Source: Planctomycetota bacterium (lineage in GTDB: Bacteria; Planctomycetota; Planctomycetia; Planctomycetales; Planctomycetaceae). Taken from it: a DNA stretch of 64,000 nucleotides. Made by a program: the position numbers and the translations under genes. Below the pieces are notes generated by a model, which searched no databases, was not told the origin of the DNA, and saw nothing but the letters and a program-made list of their open reading frames with translations. The DNA is taken from NCBI GenBank assembly GCA_003388505.1, contig QQVO01000015.1, forward strand, positions 381,501 through 445,500. The letters run 5' to 3'. Positions 24,973-35,098 of this stretch are shown here, in pieces (the first letter of the stretch is position 1; each line of letters opens with the position of its first letter).

Positions 24973-26646
24973 ATGTCACGTCAGTACATCATGACCATCG
25001 AGGGTCTGACTCGGATTTACGATGAGCAGGCCGTCCTGGAAAACATCTGGCTCGCGTTCTTCCCCGGCGCGAAAATCGGCGTCCTCGGCAACAACGGCGC
25101 CGGCAAGAGCACGCTGCTCCGCATCATGGCCGGAGAAGACCGGGACTACATGGGCACGGTTGTGCCCGCAAAAGGAATCGAGATCGGTTACTTCCCGCAG
25201 GAACCGCGACTCGATGAGTTTGAAACGGTCGACGACTGCGTGCAGGACGCCGTCCGCGAGTCGCGGGCGATCTTGCAGCGGTATGACGAACTCAATCTGA
25301 AACTCTGCGAAGATCTCGCGCCCGACGAGATGGAACGGGTTCTGGCCGAGCAGGCGGCCGTGCAGGATCAGATCGACACGTCGAACCTCTGGGATCTCGA
25401 TCGAACCCTGGAAGTCGCCAGCGACGCCATGCGGCTGCCTGAACCGCAGGCGCGGATCGAGCACCTTTCCGGAGGAGAGAAACGGCGCGTGGCGCTCTGC
25501 CGCTTGCTCCTGAAAAACCCCGACATTCTGCTGCTCGACGAACCGACGAACCATCTCGACGCTGAGTCGGTCGCCTGGCTGGAGCGGTTTCTCCAGCAGT
25601 TTCCCGGTACGGTCGTCGCCGTCACCCACGACCGCTACTTCCTCGACAACGTCGCGGGATGGATTCTAGAACTGGATCGCGGCCGGGGCTTTCCCTTTGA
25701 AGGGAACTACACCGCCTGGCTGGAACAGAAACAGGCGCGGCTGGCCGTCGAAGAAAAGCAGGAGTCCCGCCGACAGAAGTCGCTCAAGAAAGAACTGGAA
25801 TGGGTGCGGATGTCTCCCAAGGCCCGCTCGACGAAAAACAAGGCGCGTCTCCAACGTTACGAAGAACTCGCCGCGCAGGAGTTCGACGCGCGCGAGGAAG
25901 CTGCGGAAATCCAGATCCCGGTCACCAGACCGCTGGGAGACCTCGTCGTCCGGGCTGAACGCCTCACCAAGGCGTTCGGCGACCGCCTGCTGTTTGAAGA
26001 TCTGGATTTCAACCTGCCGCGCGGCGGAATCGTGGGGGTCATCGGTCCCAACGGAGCGGGAAAAACGACTCTCTTCAAAATGATCATGGGCGCCGAACCG
26101 CCCACGGCGGGGGACTTACGCATCGGCGAAACGGTCGATCTCGCCTACGTCGATCAGTCCCGCGACGCGCTCGACCCGAACGTCACGGTCTTCGAGGAGA
26201 TTTCCGGAGGCCATGACACGCTCGAAATCGGTTCTGCGAAAATCCACGCCCGCGCCTACTGCGGTCGCTTCAATTTCAAGGGTACGGATCAACAGAAGTT
26301 GGTCAAGGATCTCTCCGGCGGGGAGCGCAATCGCGTGCACCTGGCGAAACTGCTCCGCTCGGGCGGCAACCTGATCCTGTTGGACGAACCGACCAACGAC
26401 CTCGACGTCGCCACGCTTCGCTCGCTTGAAGAAGGGTTGAGCAACTTCGGCGGCTGCGCCGTCGTCTCCTCCCACGACCGCTGGTTTCTTGACCGGATCG
26501 CCACACACATCCTCGCGTTCGAGGGTGAAAGCCGTGTCGTCTGGTTCGAGGGCAACTACGAAATGTACGAACGGAACCGCAGAGAGCGCATGGGCGAAGA
26601 TTCCGACCAGCCGCAGCGAGTCAAATTCCGCCCGTTCTCGAAATAG
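24973..26646 (+). CDS. ettA: Energy-dependent translational throttle protein EttA (ABC-F)
   Basis: A 557-residue soluble protein with two ABC ATPase domains, which binds the ribosomal E site and gates entry into the elongation cycle according to ATP/ADP level. The first Walker A is G-N-N-G-A-G-K-S-T and signature L-S-G-G-E-K-R-R, the second G-P-N-G-A-G-K-T-T and L-S-G-G-E-R-N-R; both Walker B boxes have D-E-P-T-N. The arm insertion (about 90-140) and the Lys/Arg-rich interdomain linker (about 245-310, [10 protein letters not shown]) are present. Length and order match EttA rather than Uup. Confidence 0.95.
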   Translation: MSRQYIMTIEGLTRIYDEQAVLENIWLAFFPGAKIGVLGNNGAGKSTLLRIMAGEDRDYMGTVVPAKGIEIGYFPQEPRLDEFETVDDCVQDAVRESRAILQRYDELNLKLCEDLAPDEMERVLAEQAAVQDQIDTSNLWDLDRTLEVASDAMRLPEPQARIEHLSGGEKRRVALCRLLLKNPDILLLDEPTNHLDAESVAWLERFLQQFPGTVVAVTHDRYFLDNVAGWILELDRGRGFPFEGNYTAWLEQKQARLAVEEKQESRRQKSLKKELEWVRMSPKARSTKNKARLQRYEELAAQEFDAREEAAEIQIPVTRPLGDLVVRAERLTKAFGDRLLFEDLDFNLPRGGIVGVIGPNGAGKTTLFKMIMGAEPPTAGDLRIGETVDLAYVDQSRDALDPNVTVFEEISGGHDTLEIGSAKIHARAYCGRFNFKGTDQQKLVKDLSGGERNRVHLAKLLRSGGNLILLDEPTNDLDVATLRSLEEGLSNFGGCAVVSSHDRWFLDRIATHILAFEGESRVVWFEGNYEMYERNRRERMGEDSDQPQRVKFRPFSK

Positions 26647-26777
26647 CAACCCGCTCTCAGGCGTCCTCCGCCGCTCACCGGGCGGGGATGACGTCGTCAA
26701 TCGTCGGACCATTCGATATCCTCAAAGCTGCGAGGCGCCCGCAATTCGGAACGTGGTTGCAAGGGAGGATTGCCGAA

Positions 26778-29700
26778 ATGCTGAGTCGCGGTCGATGGTG
26801 GTTTCAACTCGTCACGCGCGGTGCTGCATGTCTCGCGATTTCCGCGTCGCTTTCCACGGCCGAGGCTCAGAATCTGTCCCGGCTGCCGTTGCCGCCCGAC
26901 GAGGTGCGATCGGTCCTCGCCGGCGGGGAACAGGCCCTGGCGGAGGCCGAGTATTCCGACGCGTTGGAGCGACTGCAGCAGGTGCTCGACAACGACGAGG
27001 ATTTCTTTGATCCCGGGTCGAACGTCGACAGCCTGAAGACAAGAGTCAACACCCTGCTGGCCGGTCTCCCGGCCGAGGGACGGGCGGTCTACGAACGATT
27101 GTTCGGGCCGACGGCGCGGGCTCTCCTCGACGAGGCCGTCGCCCAGCGCGACCGGGGGAAACTGGCGGAAGTTGCGCGGCGATTCTTCTGGACGCCGGCA
27201 GGGCGGGATGCGGCGATCATCCTGGCCGACCATCTGACCGATGAAGGGGACGTCCAGGGGGCCGGCGATCTGTTCGACCGTTTGGCCCAGCATCCGAACG
27301 TCGGCCCGTCTCTGCGCACCCGGCTGCTGTTGAAATCGGCGTTCTGCTGGTGGGTGGCAGGGACCGAAGGAACCACGAAGATTCGACTTGCCGAACGGGC
27401 GAAACTTCTGTCAGCCGGCGTCGCCCCGCTCCCCGGCGATAACGCCCCCGCTTCCCCCGAGGACGCGCTCGACTGGCTCGCGGAATCGGCCGTGCAACCG
27501 GGCGACGGCGCACAATCGACGAGTCCGAACGTGACCATGTTCCGGGGCAACAGTCGCCGCAACGGCGTCACGGAGGCGGCCGCGCCGGTCGGCGACGTCG
27601 ACTGGCAATACCCGTCCGTGGACGAATTCGACGTCCGGTTTCCGGAACGGGCGCGCGAAACAGCAAGTCGCATCGAGAGCCTCGACAAGCGTTATCGCGA
27701 TCCGGACGGTCCGCCCCGCATGCTTCTTCCGGCAGGCGTCCCGTTGATCGCCGGCGACTACGCCGTGCTGCGGGGTTACGGCGCGCTTAAGGCCGTTTTC
27801 CTCGAGACGGGAGAGATCGCGTGGGCGTCGGTTCACGTGGACGAGACGTTCAATTACCTCACCGAAGATGACTGGCAGCCGGCCGAGGACTGGCATACAC
27901 GCAACCTCGATCTGTTCCTGGCGCAGAGAACATGGCGCGACGCCACGTCGGCCGCGCTCAGTTGCACCGACGATCTGGTGCTGACAATCGCGGACGGCGG
28001 CATGAACTCGCCTCTGAGCCAGATGGCGATCAACATGCCGGACATCTCCAGCCACCAGCTTGCTCCCCATCCCTACAACATGTTGATGGCGTACGAACTC
28101 CGGACGGGACGCTGTCTGTGGGAAGCCGGCGGACCGCCCGGACCGTTCGATGAACCACTCAACGGGGTCTACTTTCTCGGCGCCCCCCTGCCCTTGATGG
28201 ACCGGCTGTACTGTCTCGTCGAAGACCGCGGCCAGGTACGGCTGGTGGTCATCAATGCGACAACCTCCGATTACCGGAAGATCGACATCGAGTGGTCGCA
28301 GGCACTCTACAACCCCGACGTGAATCTGAGCACCGAAATCATGTCCGGCGACCGGCGGCTCGCCGGCCTGACCCCTGCGATCTCCGGCAACGTCATTGTC
28401 TGTCCGACCGGCGAGTCGACGGTCGTCGCCGTCGACCGCCTGCGAAGAACGCTGCTCTGGGCTCATGAGTACGAGAAGTCATCCGCCGCCTCGCCCCAGC
28501 AGCAGGCGCTGCAGAAGCGGATGATCCTGATGGCCCGCCAGAACCGCGCGGCCGGATCACAGGAAGAGCAGTTGATTGAAGACCTCCTGGCGCCCGATCG
28601 CTGGGCGGACTCGGTTCCCATGATCGCGGGTGATCTGGTCATACTCACGCCGTCGGACTCCGACGCCGTGCACTGCCTGCGTCTCTCAACCGGCGAAGAG
28701 GTCTGGCGACGCCCTCGCGGAGACGCCTGGTACGCCGCGGGCGTCCATGCCGGCCGGTTGATCCTCGTCGGCCGTCGGCAGGTCGAAGCGCTGCGGCTTT
28801 CCGATGGCAGGCCCGCCTGGGAATCGTCGATTCCCATCCCGCCTCCGAGTGGTCGAGGGTTCCGCTGGGAGAGTCATTACGTGCTGCCCCTTTCCACAGG
28901 AGAAATCGCGACCATCGACCTGGACGAAGGCCGCATCGAAGCGCGATCCGCTTTGCAGGAGGACGCAATGCCGCCCGGCAACCTGACGGCCGCCGGCGGA
29001 CGAATTGTCGACCAGAACTCCGGCGGACTCAGATCCTGGCCGCCCCTCGACCGAACGCAGGACGCTCTCGAACGGCAGATCGCCTCCGGCGAAGATGCGG
29101 CCGAGGCGCTCGCGCTGCGCGGCGAACTACGCCTGCACCTGGGACGGGAGGCAGAAGCGCTCGACGATCTGCGGCAGTCCAACGAGTTGGAACCGAACGC
29201 GCGCGTTCGCATGATGATCGCCGAAACGCTGATCGAAGGGCTCCGAACCGACTTCCCCGCCTATCGAGACGCGGCTGATGAGATTGCGCGACTCACCGAG
29301 GGCCAGCCGCAGCGAACGCAGTTCTATCGTATGTTCGCTGAAGGGTTGCACCGCAGCGGGGAGATCGAAGCGGCCTATGAGCGTTACCTGCAGTACGCCC
29401 GCGAATACGCCGAGGCGAATCAGGTGGAACGCATCGACTCATCACGACTGGTGCGGTCGGACCGCTGGATTCGCGGGCGGCTGGAGGAACTCGCCGAGCA
29501 GGCGGACGGAAGGCAGTTGGACCGTTTGAATTCGGAGATTGCGGCAACCATCGAATCCGCCCTGGACGCCGACAACTCACAGATGCTGCAACGTCTCCTG
29601 GCCGTGTTGCCGCGCGGCGACATGGCGCAGCGGGTGCGCCAGGATGTGCTTCGTCGCTCGGCCGATCGCCAATCGAGAATCGAAGCGGAAGCCGATCTCC

Positions 29701-31382
29701 TCACGCTTTTGGACTCTGAAAATCCGTCGCATCAGGCGTATGCGGCGGCGCGGCTGGCGCGGGCCGCATTGGACGACGGCGAAAGCGGACCGTGGCTCGA
29801 TGCGTTGACCGCGCGACTGGGCGGACCGCTGGCGGATCACGAAACGATCGACGGGCTGACCGGCGGCGAACTCCTCAATCAGTGGCGGGACCACGGAAAA
29901 TACGGCTCGTTAATCGACGCCCCGTCCGTCTGGCCGACGGCACACGTCGAGGTCGACAAATCGCGGTTAGTCACTTCGCCGCCGCAGTTTCTGGTGCCCC
30001 GGTTGGGCCCTCCGTCTGAAATGCTGGAAGGCTGGCGGTTTTTCGTAGACCAATCGGGGGCGAATTTATCCGCCGTCGATCAGGACGGCAAGTCGCGTTG
30101 GAGCCATTCGCTCAATACGTCGCGGGTGAACATCCGAGGCAATGGTGGATTGGGGCCGATCCGTTATGTCAGCACCGCGGGCCGGCTGGTGCTCGTCGTG
30201 ACGCACGATGAATTCACCGTTCTGGACGGCCTTTCCCAGGCCGACAGTCCCACCGTCCTCGTGAACGAAAGCCTGTTGCCCGAATCGGCGAATGCGTTCG
30301 GCCGGAATGTGGCCCGGTTCGGGAACAATCCCCGCCGGCTCCGCAATCAGGTGTTCGTCATGCCCTTCGACGGCCAGACGATCGCCGGCAACGTCGCCCC
30401 GTTGTCGATCAACCAACTTGTCTTTCAGGTGGGAAACACCCTCCGGGCGATTGATCCCTACACCGGGACGGCGTTGTGGACGCACGAAGGCATCGCCTCC
30501 GATCCCGGTTCTGAGATTCTCGCCGACGACGACTTCGTCGTCGTCTGGCCTCCGCGCAGTTCGGATGTGACGATCTACCGGGCCGCCGACGGGGAACGAA
30601 TCGGCGCCCGCGGATTGCCGCCGGAAGTCCTCAATCCGCAACCGGACGGCGTCTGGGGCCGGTATCTGCTGCTACGCGCAACCGAGGATGCGGAGCAAGG
30701 TCGGCAAATGCGGATCGGGTTGTACGATCCGGTGCATGACGAGACGGTGTGGGAACGGTCGTTCGTGAATGCGATGGAACCGGCCGTCGTCGACGGCAGG
30801 GATCTGTGCATTCTCCAGCAAGATGGGACTCTGTCCCTGCTGGACGGGATGACCGGAATCGACCGCGTCTCGGCGGCCCTTCCGGAAGTTGCAAACCCGG
30901 TGCAAATTCACGTCAAAGCGGACGCCGAGAGGTACTTTGTGTCAACGTTCGCCGCGCCCGAAAACCGCCTGCCGGGCAAGCGGCTCACGCCGATCCAGCA
31001 ACCGCCGCTCCCGTCGGTCAATGGCGTCGTCACGGCCATCGACCGTCAGCAGGGAGAAGTGCTCTGGTCGCGTCCGGTCGAATACCAGCAATGGCAGATC
31101 GATACGCCCGCCGGCTGGCCGGTCCTCGTCTTTGCCGCCGAGACCTACGATCCGAATCCCGGCGAAGAAGGGCGACCCCCCGGTCACCGCACGACCGTCC
31201 TCATTCTCGACAAGCAGACCGGGAAGTCGCTGTTTGAGTCCGACAAAGACGGCCGTATCCAACGACGGGGATGGAGGGCGCTGATCGACAAGAGCCAGTT
31301 GGTCGTGTTTCACGGCCCGATCGCCGTCTCGCTGACGTTCTCCGCAGACCCGCCCGAGCCGGAAGAAAAGGACAATCCGTAG
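26778..31382 (+). CDS. Giant exported PQQ-like beta-propeller / TPR protein
   Basis: A 1534-residue protein with a signal peptide (cleavage near A-E-A-Q, about residue 30). After an N-terminal helical region (30-190) come two sets of PQQ/BamB-like blades (about 250-760 and 1090-1520, with recurring W-motifs such as G-E-V-L-W-S-R and G-E-E-V-W-R-R), separated by a helical TPR-like segment (about 790-960). Proteins of this form are known in planctomycetes; the function is not established, and an envelope binding or assembly role is inference. I chose ATG 26778, since gggagga lies 8 nt before it and the signal peptide starts there; an in-frame start at 26688 would add 30 residues with no signal. 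Confidence 0.8.
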   Translation: MLSRGRWWFQLVTRGAACLAISASLSTAEAQNLSRLPLPPDEVRSVLAGGEQALAEAEYSDALERLQQVLDNDEDFFDPGSNVDSLKTRVNTLLAGLPAEGRAVYERLFGPTARALLDEAVAQRDRGKLAEVARRFFWTPAGRDAAIILADHLTDEGDVQGAGDLFDRLAQHPNVGPSLRTRLLLKSAFCWWVAGTEGTTKIRLAERAKLLSAGVAPLPGDNAPASPEDALDWLAESAVQPGDGAQSTSPNVTMFRGNSRRNGVTEAAAPVGDVDWQYPSVDEFDVRFPERARETASRIESLDKRYRDPDGPPRMLLPAGVPLIAGDYAVLRGYGALKAVFLETGEIAWASVHVDETFNYLTEDDWQPAEDWHTRNLDLFLAQRTWRDATSAALSCTDDLVLTIADGGMNSPLSQMAINMPDISSHQLAPHPYNMLMAYELRTGRCLWEAGGPPGPFDEPLNGVYFLGAPLPLMDRLYCLVEDRGQVRLVVINATTSDYRKIDIEWSQALYNPDVNLSTEIMSGDRRLAGLTPAISGNVIVCPTGESTVVAVDRLRRTLLWAHEYEKSSAASPQQQALQKRMILMARQNRAAGSQEEQLIEDLLAPDRWADSVPMIAGDLVILTPSDSDAVHCLRLSTGEEVWRRPRGDAWYAAGVHAGRLILVGRRQVEALRLSDGRPAWESSIPIPPPSGRGFRWESHYVLPLSTGEIATIDLDEGRIEARSALQEDAMPPGNLTAAGGRIVDQNSGGLRSWPPLDRTQDALERQIASGEDAAEALALRGELRLHLGREAEALDDLRQSNELEPNARVRMMIAETLIEGLRTDFPAYRDAADEIARLTEGQPQRTQFYRMFAEGLHRSGEIEAAYERYLQYAREYAEANQVERIDSSRLVRSDRWIRGRLEELAEQADGRQLDRLNSEIAATIESALDADNSQMLQRLLAVLPRGDMAQRVRQDVLRRSADRQSRIEAEADLLTLLDSENPSHQAYAAARLARAALDDGESGPWLDALTARLGGPLADHETIDGLTGGELLNQWRDHGKYGSLIDAPSVWPTAHVEVDKSRLVTSPPQFLVPRLGPPSEMLEGWRFFVDQSGANLSAVDQDGKSRWSHSLNTSRVNIRGNGGLGPIRYVSTAGRLVLVVTHDEFTVLDGLSQADSPTVLVNESLLPESANAFGRNVARFGNNPRRLRNQVFVMPFDGQTIAGNVAPLSINQLVFQVGNTLRAIDPYTGTALWTHEGIASDPGSEILADDDFVVVWPPRSSDVTIYRAADGERIGARGLPPEVLNPQPDGVWGRYLLLRATEDAEQGRQMRIGLYDPVHDETVWERSFVNAMEPAVVDGRDLCILQQDGTLSLLDGMTGIDRVSAALPEVANPVQIHVKADAERYFVSTFAAPENRLPGKRLTPIQQPPLPSVNGVVTAIDRQQGEVLWSRPVEYQQWQIDTPAGWPVLVFAAETYDPNPGEEGRPPGHRTTVLILDKQTGKSLFESDKDGRIQRRGWRALIDKSQLVVFHGPIAVSLTFSADPPEPEEKDNP

Positions 31383-31575
31383 GCCCGTTCCGCGACGCTG
31401 CGCTCATCCAGGATCTGGAGATGCGTCGCGTCACGCCGGCGCCGACCGCTCGCTTAGAGCAAATTGCTCTACCATGTGTCCGCGTCGAGCGGTGTTTGGA
31501 CTGTCGAGGACGAGAATCCGCGAGACAGATCGCCAACACTGACTTGCAAAGCGCTATAACCGCCCTGAAACAACA

Positions 31576-32148
31576 CTACCAGGGCGTTTCCATCATTCCG
31601 ACGATCTGGCGGGCGAGTTGTTCAGTCGTCTCATCGGTGGCCGTCGCCAGCGATTGGCCGGTCTCGGGGGCAAAGGTCGTTCGGGCCAGGAGCTGCTCCG
31701 TCGGGGCGTCGAGCGGGAATTCCCGGGACTGTAGCAACTGTCCCGTGCGGGCGTCTTCCCAGCGGACCTCGATGGCGATCGCAAATTCGAGTTCGCGCGG
31801 ATCATCGTAGCGATTCTGGTTCGCAACCCGTTTGTCGATGCTGATGATGCGTCCTACCAGCCGGGTATCGGCATCGTACGCCTTGGAAAGGCGAAACGGA
31901 GTGCGCATCTGGATCTGCCGCTGGACCGCTTCAGTCAGTTGCAATTCGTACCCGCGTCGAAATCCTTCGGAGGTGAACGTCGGGACGTGCACGGTGCGAA
32001 TCTGCGGTGCATAGGCGTTGCCGACCATGTAGCCGCAACCGGGCGTCGCGAGAGCGGCGGCGACGAACAGCAGGGCGCCGCGAACGAAGAGCCCGTACCG
32101 CCGGAATCGACGTTGAATCAGGCCCGGCGCTGCGGGGGCCGCGTTCAT
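31576..32148 (-). CDS. LptE-family LPS-assembly lipoprotein
   Basis: A 190-residue predicted outer-membrane lipoprotein (signal L-F-V-A-A-A-L-A-T-P-G-C). It starts its mature part with G-C-G-Y, a hallmark of LptE, the plug of the LptD lipopolysaccharide channel. The mature part keeps the alpha/beta layout. The ATG at 32148 has gagga upstream and is preferred over GTG 32181. It is 75 bp downstream of the BamD-like gene on the same strand. A weak hairpin (31561-31586) overlaps the stop codon. Confidence 0.8.
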   Translation of the reverse strand: MNAAPAAPGLIQRRFRRYGLFVRGALLFVAAALATPGCGYMVGNAYAPQIRTVHVPTFTSEGFRRGYELQLTEAVQRQIQMRTPFRLSKAYDADTRLVGRIISIDKRVANQNRYDDPRELEFAIAIEVRWEDARTGQLLQSREFPLDAPTEQLLARTTFAPETGQSLATATDETTEQLARQIVGMMETPW

Positions 32149-32223
32149 GCTCGGGCATCCTCGATGAAGTTGATTGACCACGGGTCAGTTCGAACGGAAC
32201 GGCTCTGCAGAGGCCTGCCGGTC

Positions 32224-33735
32224 TCACAACTTGACTCGCCCCACCGCCTCGGCCTCCGCCGTCTGGTCGTCGACCTCGTCCGGAACGACCGGTTTCAGGT
32301 CGGGTGGACTTTCGACCGGTCGCAGGAATCGCGGCAGCCAGCTCCGCTTCGGCTCCTCTGTCTCTCCGCCCGGCGGTGGGTCCGCATCCACGGCGGGAGC
32401 GGCTGCGTCCGACTGGTCCTCGACGGCGCCCGGCGCTGGCGCGATTCCGAATCGCGGCCGCCACCGGCGCGGGCTGTCGAACTCTTCCTCCTGAGCGCGG
32501 AGCACTTCCCAAGCCCTGGCCGCGAGCGGAGTGTTCGGATACCGATTGATGATCCGGTTGCAGTGCAGGGCCACTGAAGCCGGCTGGTTTTTCCTCAGGT
32601 AGAATTCGACCAGTTTCCAATCCCGCTCGGCTTCCTGCTGTGCGATCAACTCGAGTTCCTCGTTCAGCCTCTCACGCTGGTCTTCGCTTAATTCCGAGAA
32701 CGACTGCAGGGCGATCTGCTTGAGTTGCCGGGCGTCTTGCAGGGCCCGTCCTTCATATTCCGGTCCGCTGTAGGAGGCGAGCGTGACGTGCGATCCGAGG
32801 ATGACGGCGTCCTGCACGTGTGAGCTGTCGGGGTAGGTCTCGCGGAGCAAGGCGTAGAGGCGGGCCGCTTCGACGAAGTCGCCTTTGCGCTGGTAATAGG
32901 TGGCCTGCAGCATCAGGGCGTCGTCGGCCAGCGGACCGGTCGCGTCGTGACGCCAGATCGATTCCAGCGCCTGCATCGCGCGTCCGTTGGTGTCAAACAC
33001 CGGCCGCGTCCGATCGAAGAGGTTGGGGACGACCGGCCAGTTCGCCGGTCCGGAGGCGACTTCGACCTTCGGCGTCTCGCGTCCGTCTTCGCTGTGCGAA
33101 ACGAGTTCGATGCCGTCTTCGCTCTGCGCCTGTTGCGGGACGCCCAGCCACGTGCGGGCGATCTGGAACAACCGGCCCGTCACCTGATCGAGATGACGCG
33201 TGGACGGGTACTTCTCCAAAAGCCGCCCGTAGCTGTCCTGTGCCGACGCGTAGCGCTGTCGAGCGAACTGTGTTTCGCCCACCATGAACAGGGCGTCTTC
33301 TTCGATCGGATCGCCGTAACCGTCCAGGGACGAAACCGGCTCCCGGGCGAACAGCTCTTCCACGCGGGACTGCCAGGTCTGCTGAGCGCGCGAGCGTTGA
33401 CGCGCGAGCGACGTAAACGCTCGTTCCGCCGCGCGATACTCTCCCTGGTCATACAGAGCCTGCGCCGCCTCAAACTCGGCGAGGCCTTCCAACGGGAATC
33501 CGCTCGATTTCAATTGGTCTTTGCGGTTCTGCCATTCCACCGACCGCAACCGGCGTTCCTGCGGACCCATGACGTCCGCAATGGAGGCGGACTCCTCGGG
33601 TAAGGGCTTCAAGGCTGCGGTGCCCATCGGCGACCGGCAACCGCAAGCGCCCACTGCGGCCAGCAGGAGTCCATAGAGCGCCCGTCGACATCCCGGTGTC
33701 GCGCGCATGCCACGGATCGGCCTGTTGTGGGGCAT
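32224..33735 (-). CDS. BamD-like TPR lipoprotein
   Basis: A 503-residue lipoprotein with TPR-like helical repeats. The signal includes L-L-L-A-A-V-G-A-C-G-C-R. Repeat segments such as A-Q-A-L-Y-D-Q-G-E-Y-R-A-A-E-R-A-F near residue 95 and F-A-R-Q-R-Y-A-S-A-Q-D-S-Y near 160 follow the YfiO/BamD pattern, and a later set follows after a spacer. It is about twice the usual BamD length and has a Pro-rich tail. Since lptE is immediately downstream, an envelope-biogenesis role is plausible. The start is uncertain: ATG 33735 is used, ATG 33708 is also possible. Confidence 0.7.
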   Translation of the reverse strand: MPHNRPIRGMRATPGCRRALYGLLLAAVGACGCRSPMGTAALKPLPEESASIADVMGPQERRLRSVEWQNRKDQLKSSGFPLEGLAEFEAAQALYDQGEYRAAERAFTSLARQRSRAQQTWQSRVEELFAREPVSSLDGYGDPIEEDALFMVGETQFARQRYASAQDSYGRLLEKYPSTRHLDQVTGRLFQIARTWLGVPQQAQSEDGIELVSHSEDGRETPKVEVASGPANWPVVPNLFDRTRPVFDTNGRAMQALESIWRHDATGPLADDALMLQATYYQRKGDFVEAARLYALLRETYPDSSHVQDAVILGSHVTLASYSGPEYEGRALQDARQLKQIALQSFSELSEDQRERLNEELELIAQQEAERDWKLVEFYLRKNQPASVALHCNRIINRYPNTPLAARAWEVLRAQEEEFDSPRRWRPRFGIAPAPGAVEDQSDAAAPAVDADPPPGGETEEPKRSWLPRFLRPVESPPDLKPVVPDEVDDQTAEAEAVGRVKL

Positions 33736-33882
33736 CAGTAAACTGTCTTTCGCGTCATCGCGGTCCGCGATGGACAAGGACCGACCGCAGTCCGACCGCC
33801 TGGCCGGCGCCGCGGAGGCGGGCTCGGCCGGGTGCGCCGGGAATACTGGTCGGAGAAAACGCTGTGGAAGGGGACGGGATCG

Positions 33883-34629
33883 TCAGAAGGAAAGGTATTT
33901 CAACATTCGCGGGCGGCGTTCCAGGATGTGCGAAACCTGCGAATTCAGGAGTCCTCGCAGTTCTCGAAACTGTCGCTGGGAAACGGACAGCCTCTGCCAG
34001 GCTTCATCCGATCCACAGGTCAATCGCCGCAGAACGGCGACTGTTTCCGCTTCAACTTCGGTATGTTCGTATTGCGGTCGCCCGCATCCGGAGCAGATCA
34101 AGCCTCCCTGCGAAACCCAGAGCCGGGCCGTATCGCCCAGCGCGATCGGCCGGCCGCAAACGACGCACTCTTCGAAGTCAGGCAGATGACCGATTTCCCG
34201 GAGGAGGGTGAGTTCGAATTTCACGAGCGCCAGACGGGAATCTCCCTCGCCCGAAAGCAGGCCGAGCGTGGAGACCGCAGCGTCGTATAACGTGGGGTGG
34301 GGATCGTAGTCTTCCGTCAACCCGTCGAGCAGTTCCGCGAGATAGTACCCGTGGTAGAGGCTCGAGAGATTGCGACTGTTCGGCCGAAACCGTGAAATGA
34401 GTTGGGATTCGGTCAACAGATCCAGCCCGGAGGAGGATCTGCGGAGGAAAACTACGCGACACTCCGCGAGCAGGTCAAGAGCAGCCTCGAACGAACTCTT
34501 CAGCCGCTTCGCACCCTTTGCCAGAGCCGCCACTTTCCCAAAATCGCGGGTGAACAACGTCACAACCTTGCTGGACTCGCTGAAGTCGGCCAGCCGGATC
34601 ACCACCGCGTCGGTCTTCTCTGCGGGCAT
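33883..34629 (-). CDS. recO: DNA repair protein RecO
   Basis: A 248-residue RecF-pathway protein that anneals DNA and helps load RecA. It has an OB-fold N-terminus (A-V-V-I-R-L-A-D-F-S-E-S-S), a helical middle, and a zinc ribbon with C-V-V-C-G-R-P and I-C-S-G-C-G (about 147-171). I start it at ATG 34629. An in-frame reading continues 56 codons upstream, but that part runs through dispersed repeats (34632-34648, 34755-34860) and is not protein-like. Confidence 0.92.
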   Translation of the reverse strand: MPAEKTDAVVIRLADFSESSKVVTLFTRDFGKVAALAKGAKRLKSSFEAALDLLAECRVVFLRRSSSGLDLLTESQLISRFRPNSRNLSSLYHGYYLAELLDGLTEDYDPHPTLYDAAVSTLGLLSGEGDSRLALVKFELTLLREIGHLPDFEECVVCGRPIALGDTARLWVSQGGLICSGCGRPQYEHTEVEAETVAVLRRLTCGSDEAWQRLSVSQRQFRELRGLLNSQVSHILERRPRMLKYLSF

Positions 34630-34631
34630 GG

Positions 34632-34648
34632 GGTTGTCAGTTGTCGGT
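34632..34648 (-). repeat. Short element upstream of recO
   Basis: On the minus strand this reads accgacaactgacaacc, ending 2 bp before the recO start. It matches the hisS element (10519-10543) in the core accgacaactgacaac. Confidence 0.65.
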
Positions 34649-34754
34649 GATTCGCAGGACAGGTTTTCGGGCCTGTCCGTGACACGCCTCTCAACTGGGT
34701 GGCCGGGGCCGGACTGAGCACAGCCAGGGAAGCCCCGGTCGATCGGGTGCTCCC

Positions 34755-34860
34755 CCCGACGTGCCGATCCGCCGAATCCGTGGGAATTGGCGGTCAATTC
34801 GAGAATCCCTCTGGCATGGTTCTTTCGGGGCCGGGCCCCAGAGGAATTCTATGTGACTGA
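34755..34860 (-). repeat. Long dispersed repeat, partial copy 3
   Basis: The minus strand aligns with the first 105 bp of copies at 10139 and 54286 (shared blocks gattctcgaa, ggattcggcggatc, cggccccga). The distal two thirds are missing. It lies in the 469-bp gap 34630-35098, between recO and the sulfatase; the rest of that gap holds repeat copy B and no gene. Confidence 0.75.
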
Positions 34861-34924
34861 CTCGCTGCGCCCCGATTATACGCACCGCTGCTGATCACTC
34901 GCCATCGGGCGACGGCCTTGCCAA

Positions 34925-34980
34925 GGCTGTGTTTACAGGTTGCTTGGACCGGGAGTCCGCACAAGACCCTGCGGAACTCA
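34925..34980 (+). repeat. Degenerate dispersed repeat, copy B
   Basis: It begins ggctgtgtttacaggttgct and aligns with 18487-18541. It lies 119 bp before the sulfatase start. Confidence 0.6.
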
Positions 34981-35098
34981 TTCCTCGTTTCCTTCTGTGT
35001 CTCTGCGAGAAGTCCAAGGCATGCACCGCGTGGACACTCCCGCCGGCGACCGGTACGCTCCGGTGTGCGTCCCTGTCGCCTGTTTCGGGAATCTTCGC

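Noticed and set aside
31455-31471. Palindrome tagagcaaattgctcta as an intrinsic terminator between convergent genes
   Set aside because: The stem is short and AT-rich with no T-run; could be a weak bidirectional element but I cannot support it as a terminator.
33883-34797. N-terminally extended RecO (304 residues)
   Set aside because: The extra 56 residues are translated from dispersed repeat sequence; the family start is M-P-A-E-K at 34629.
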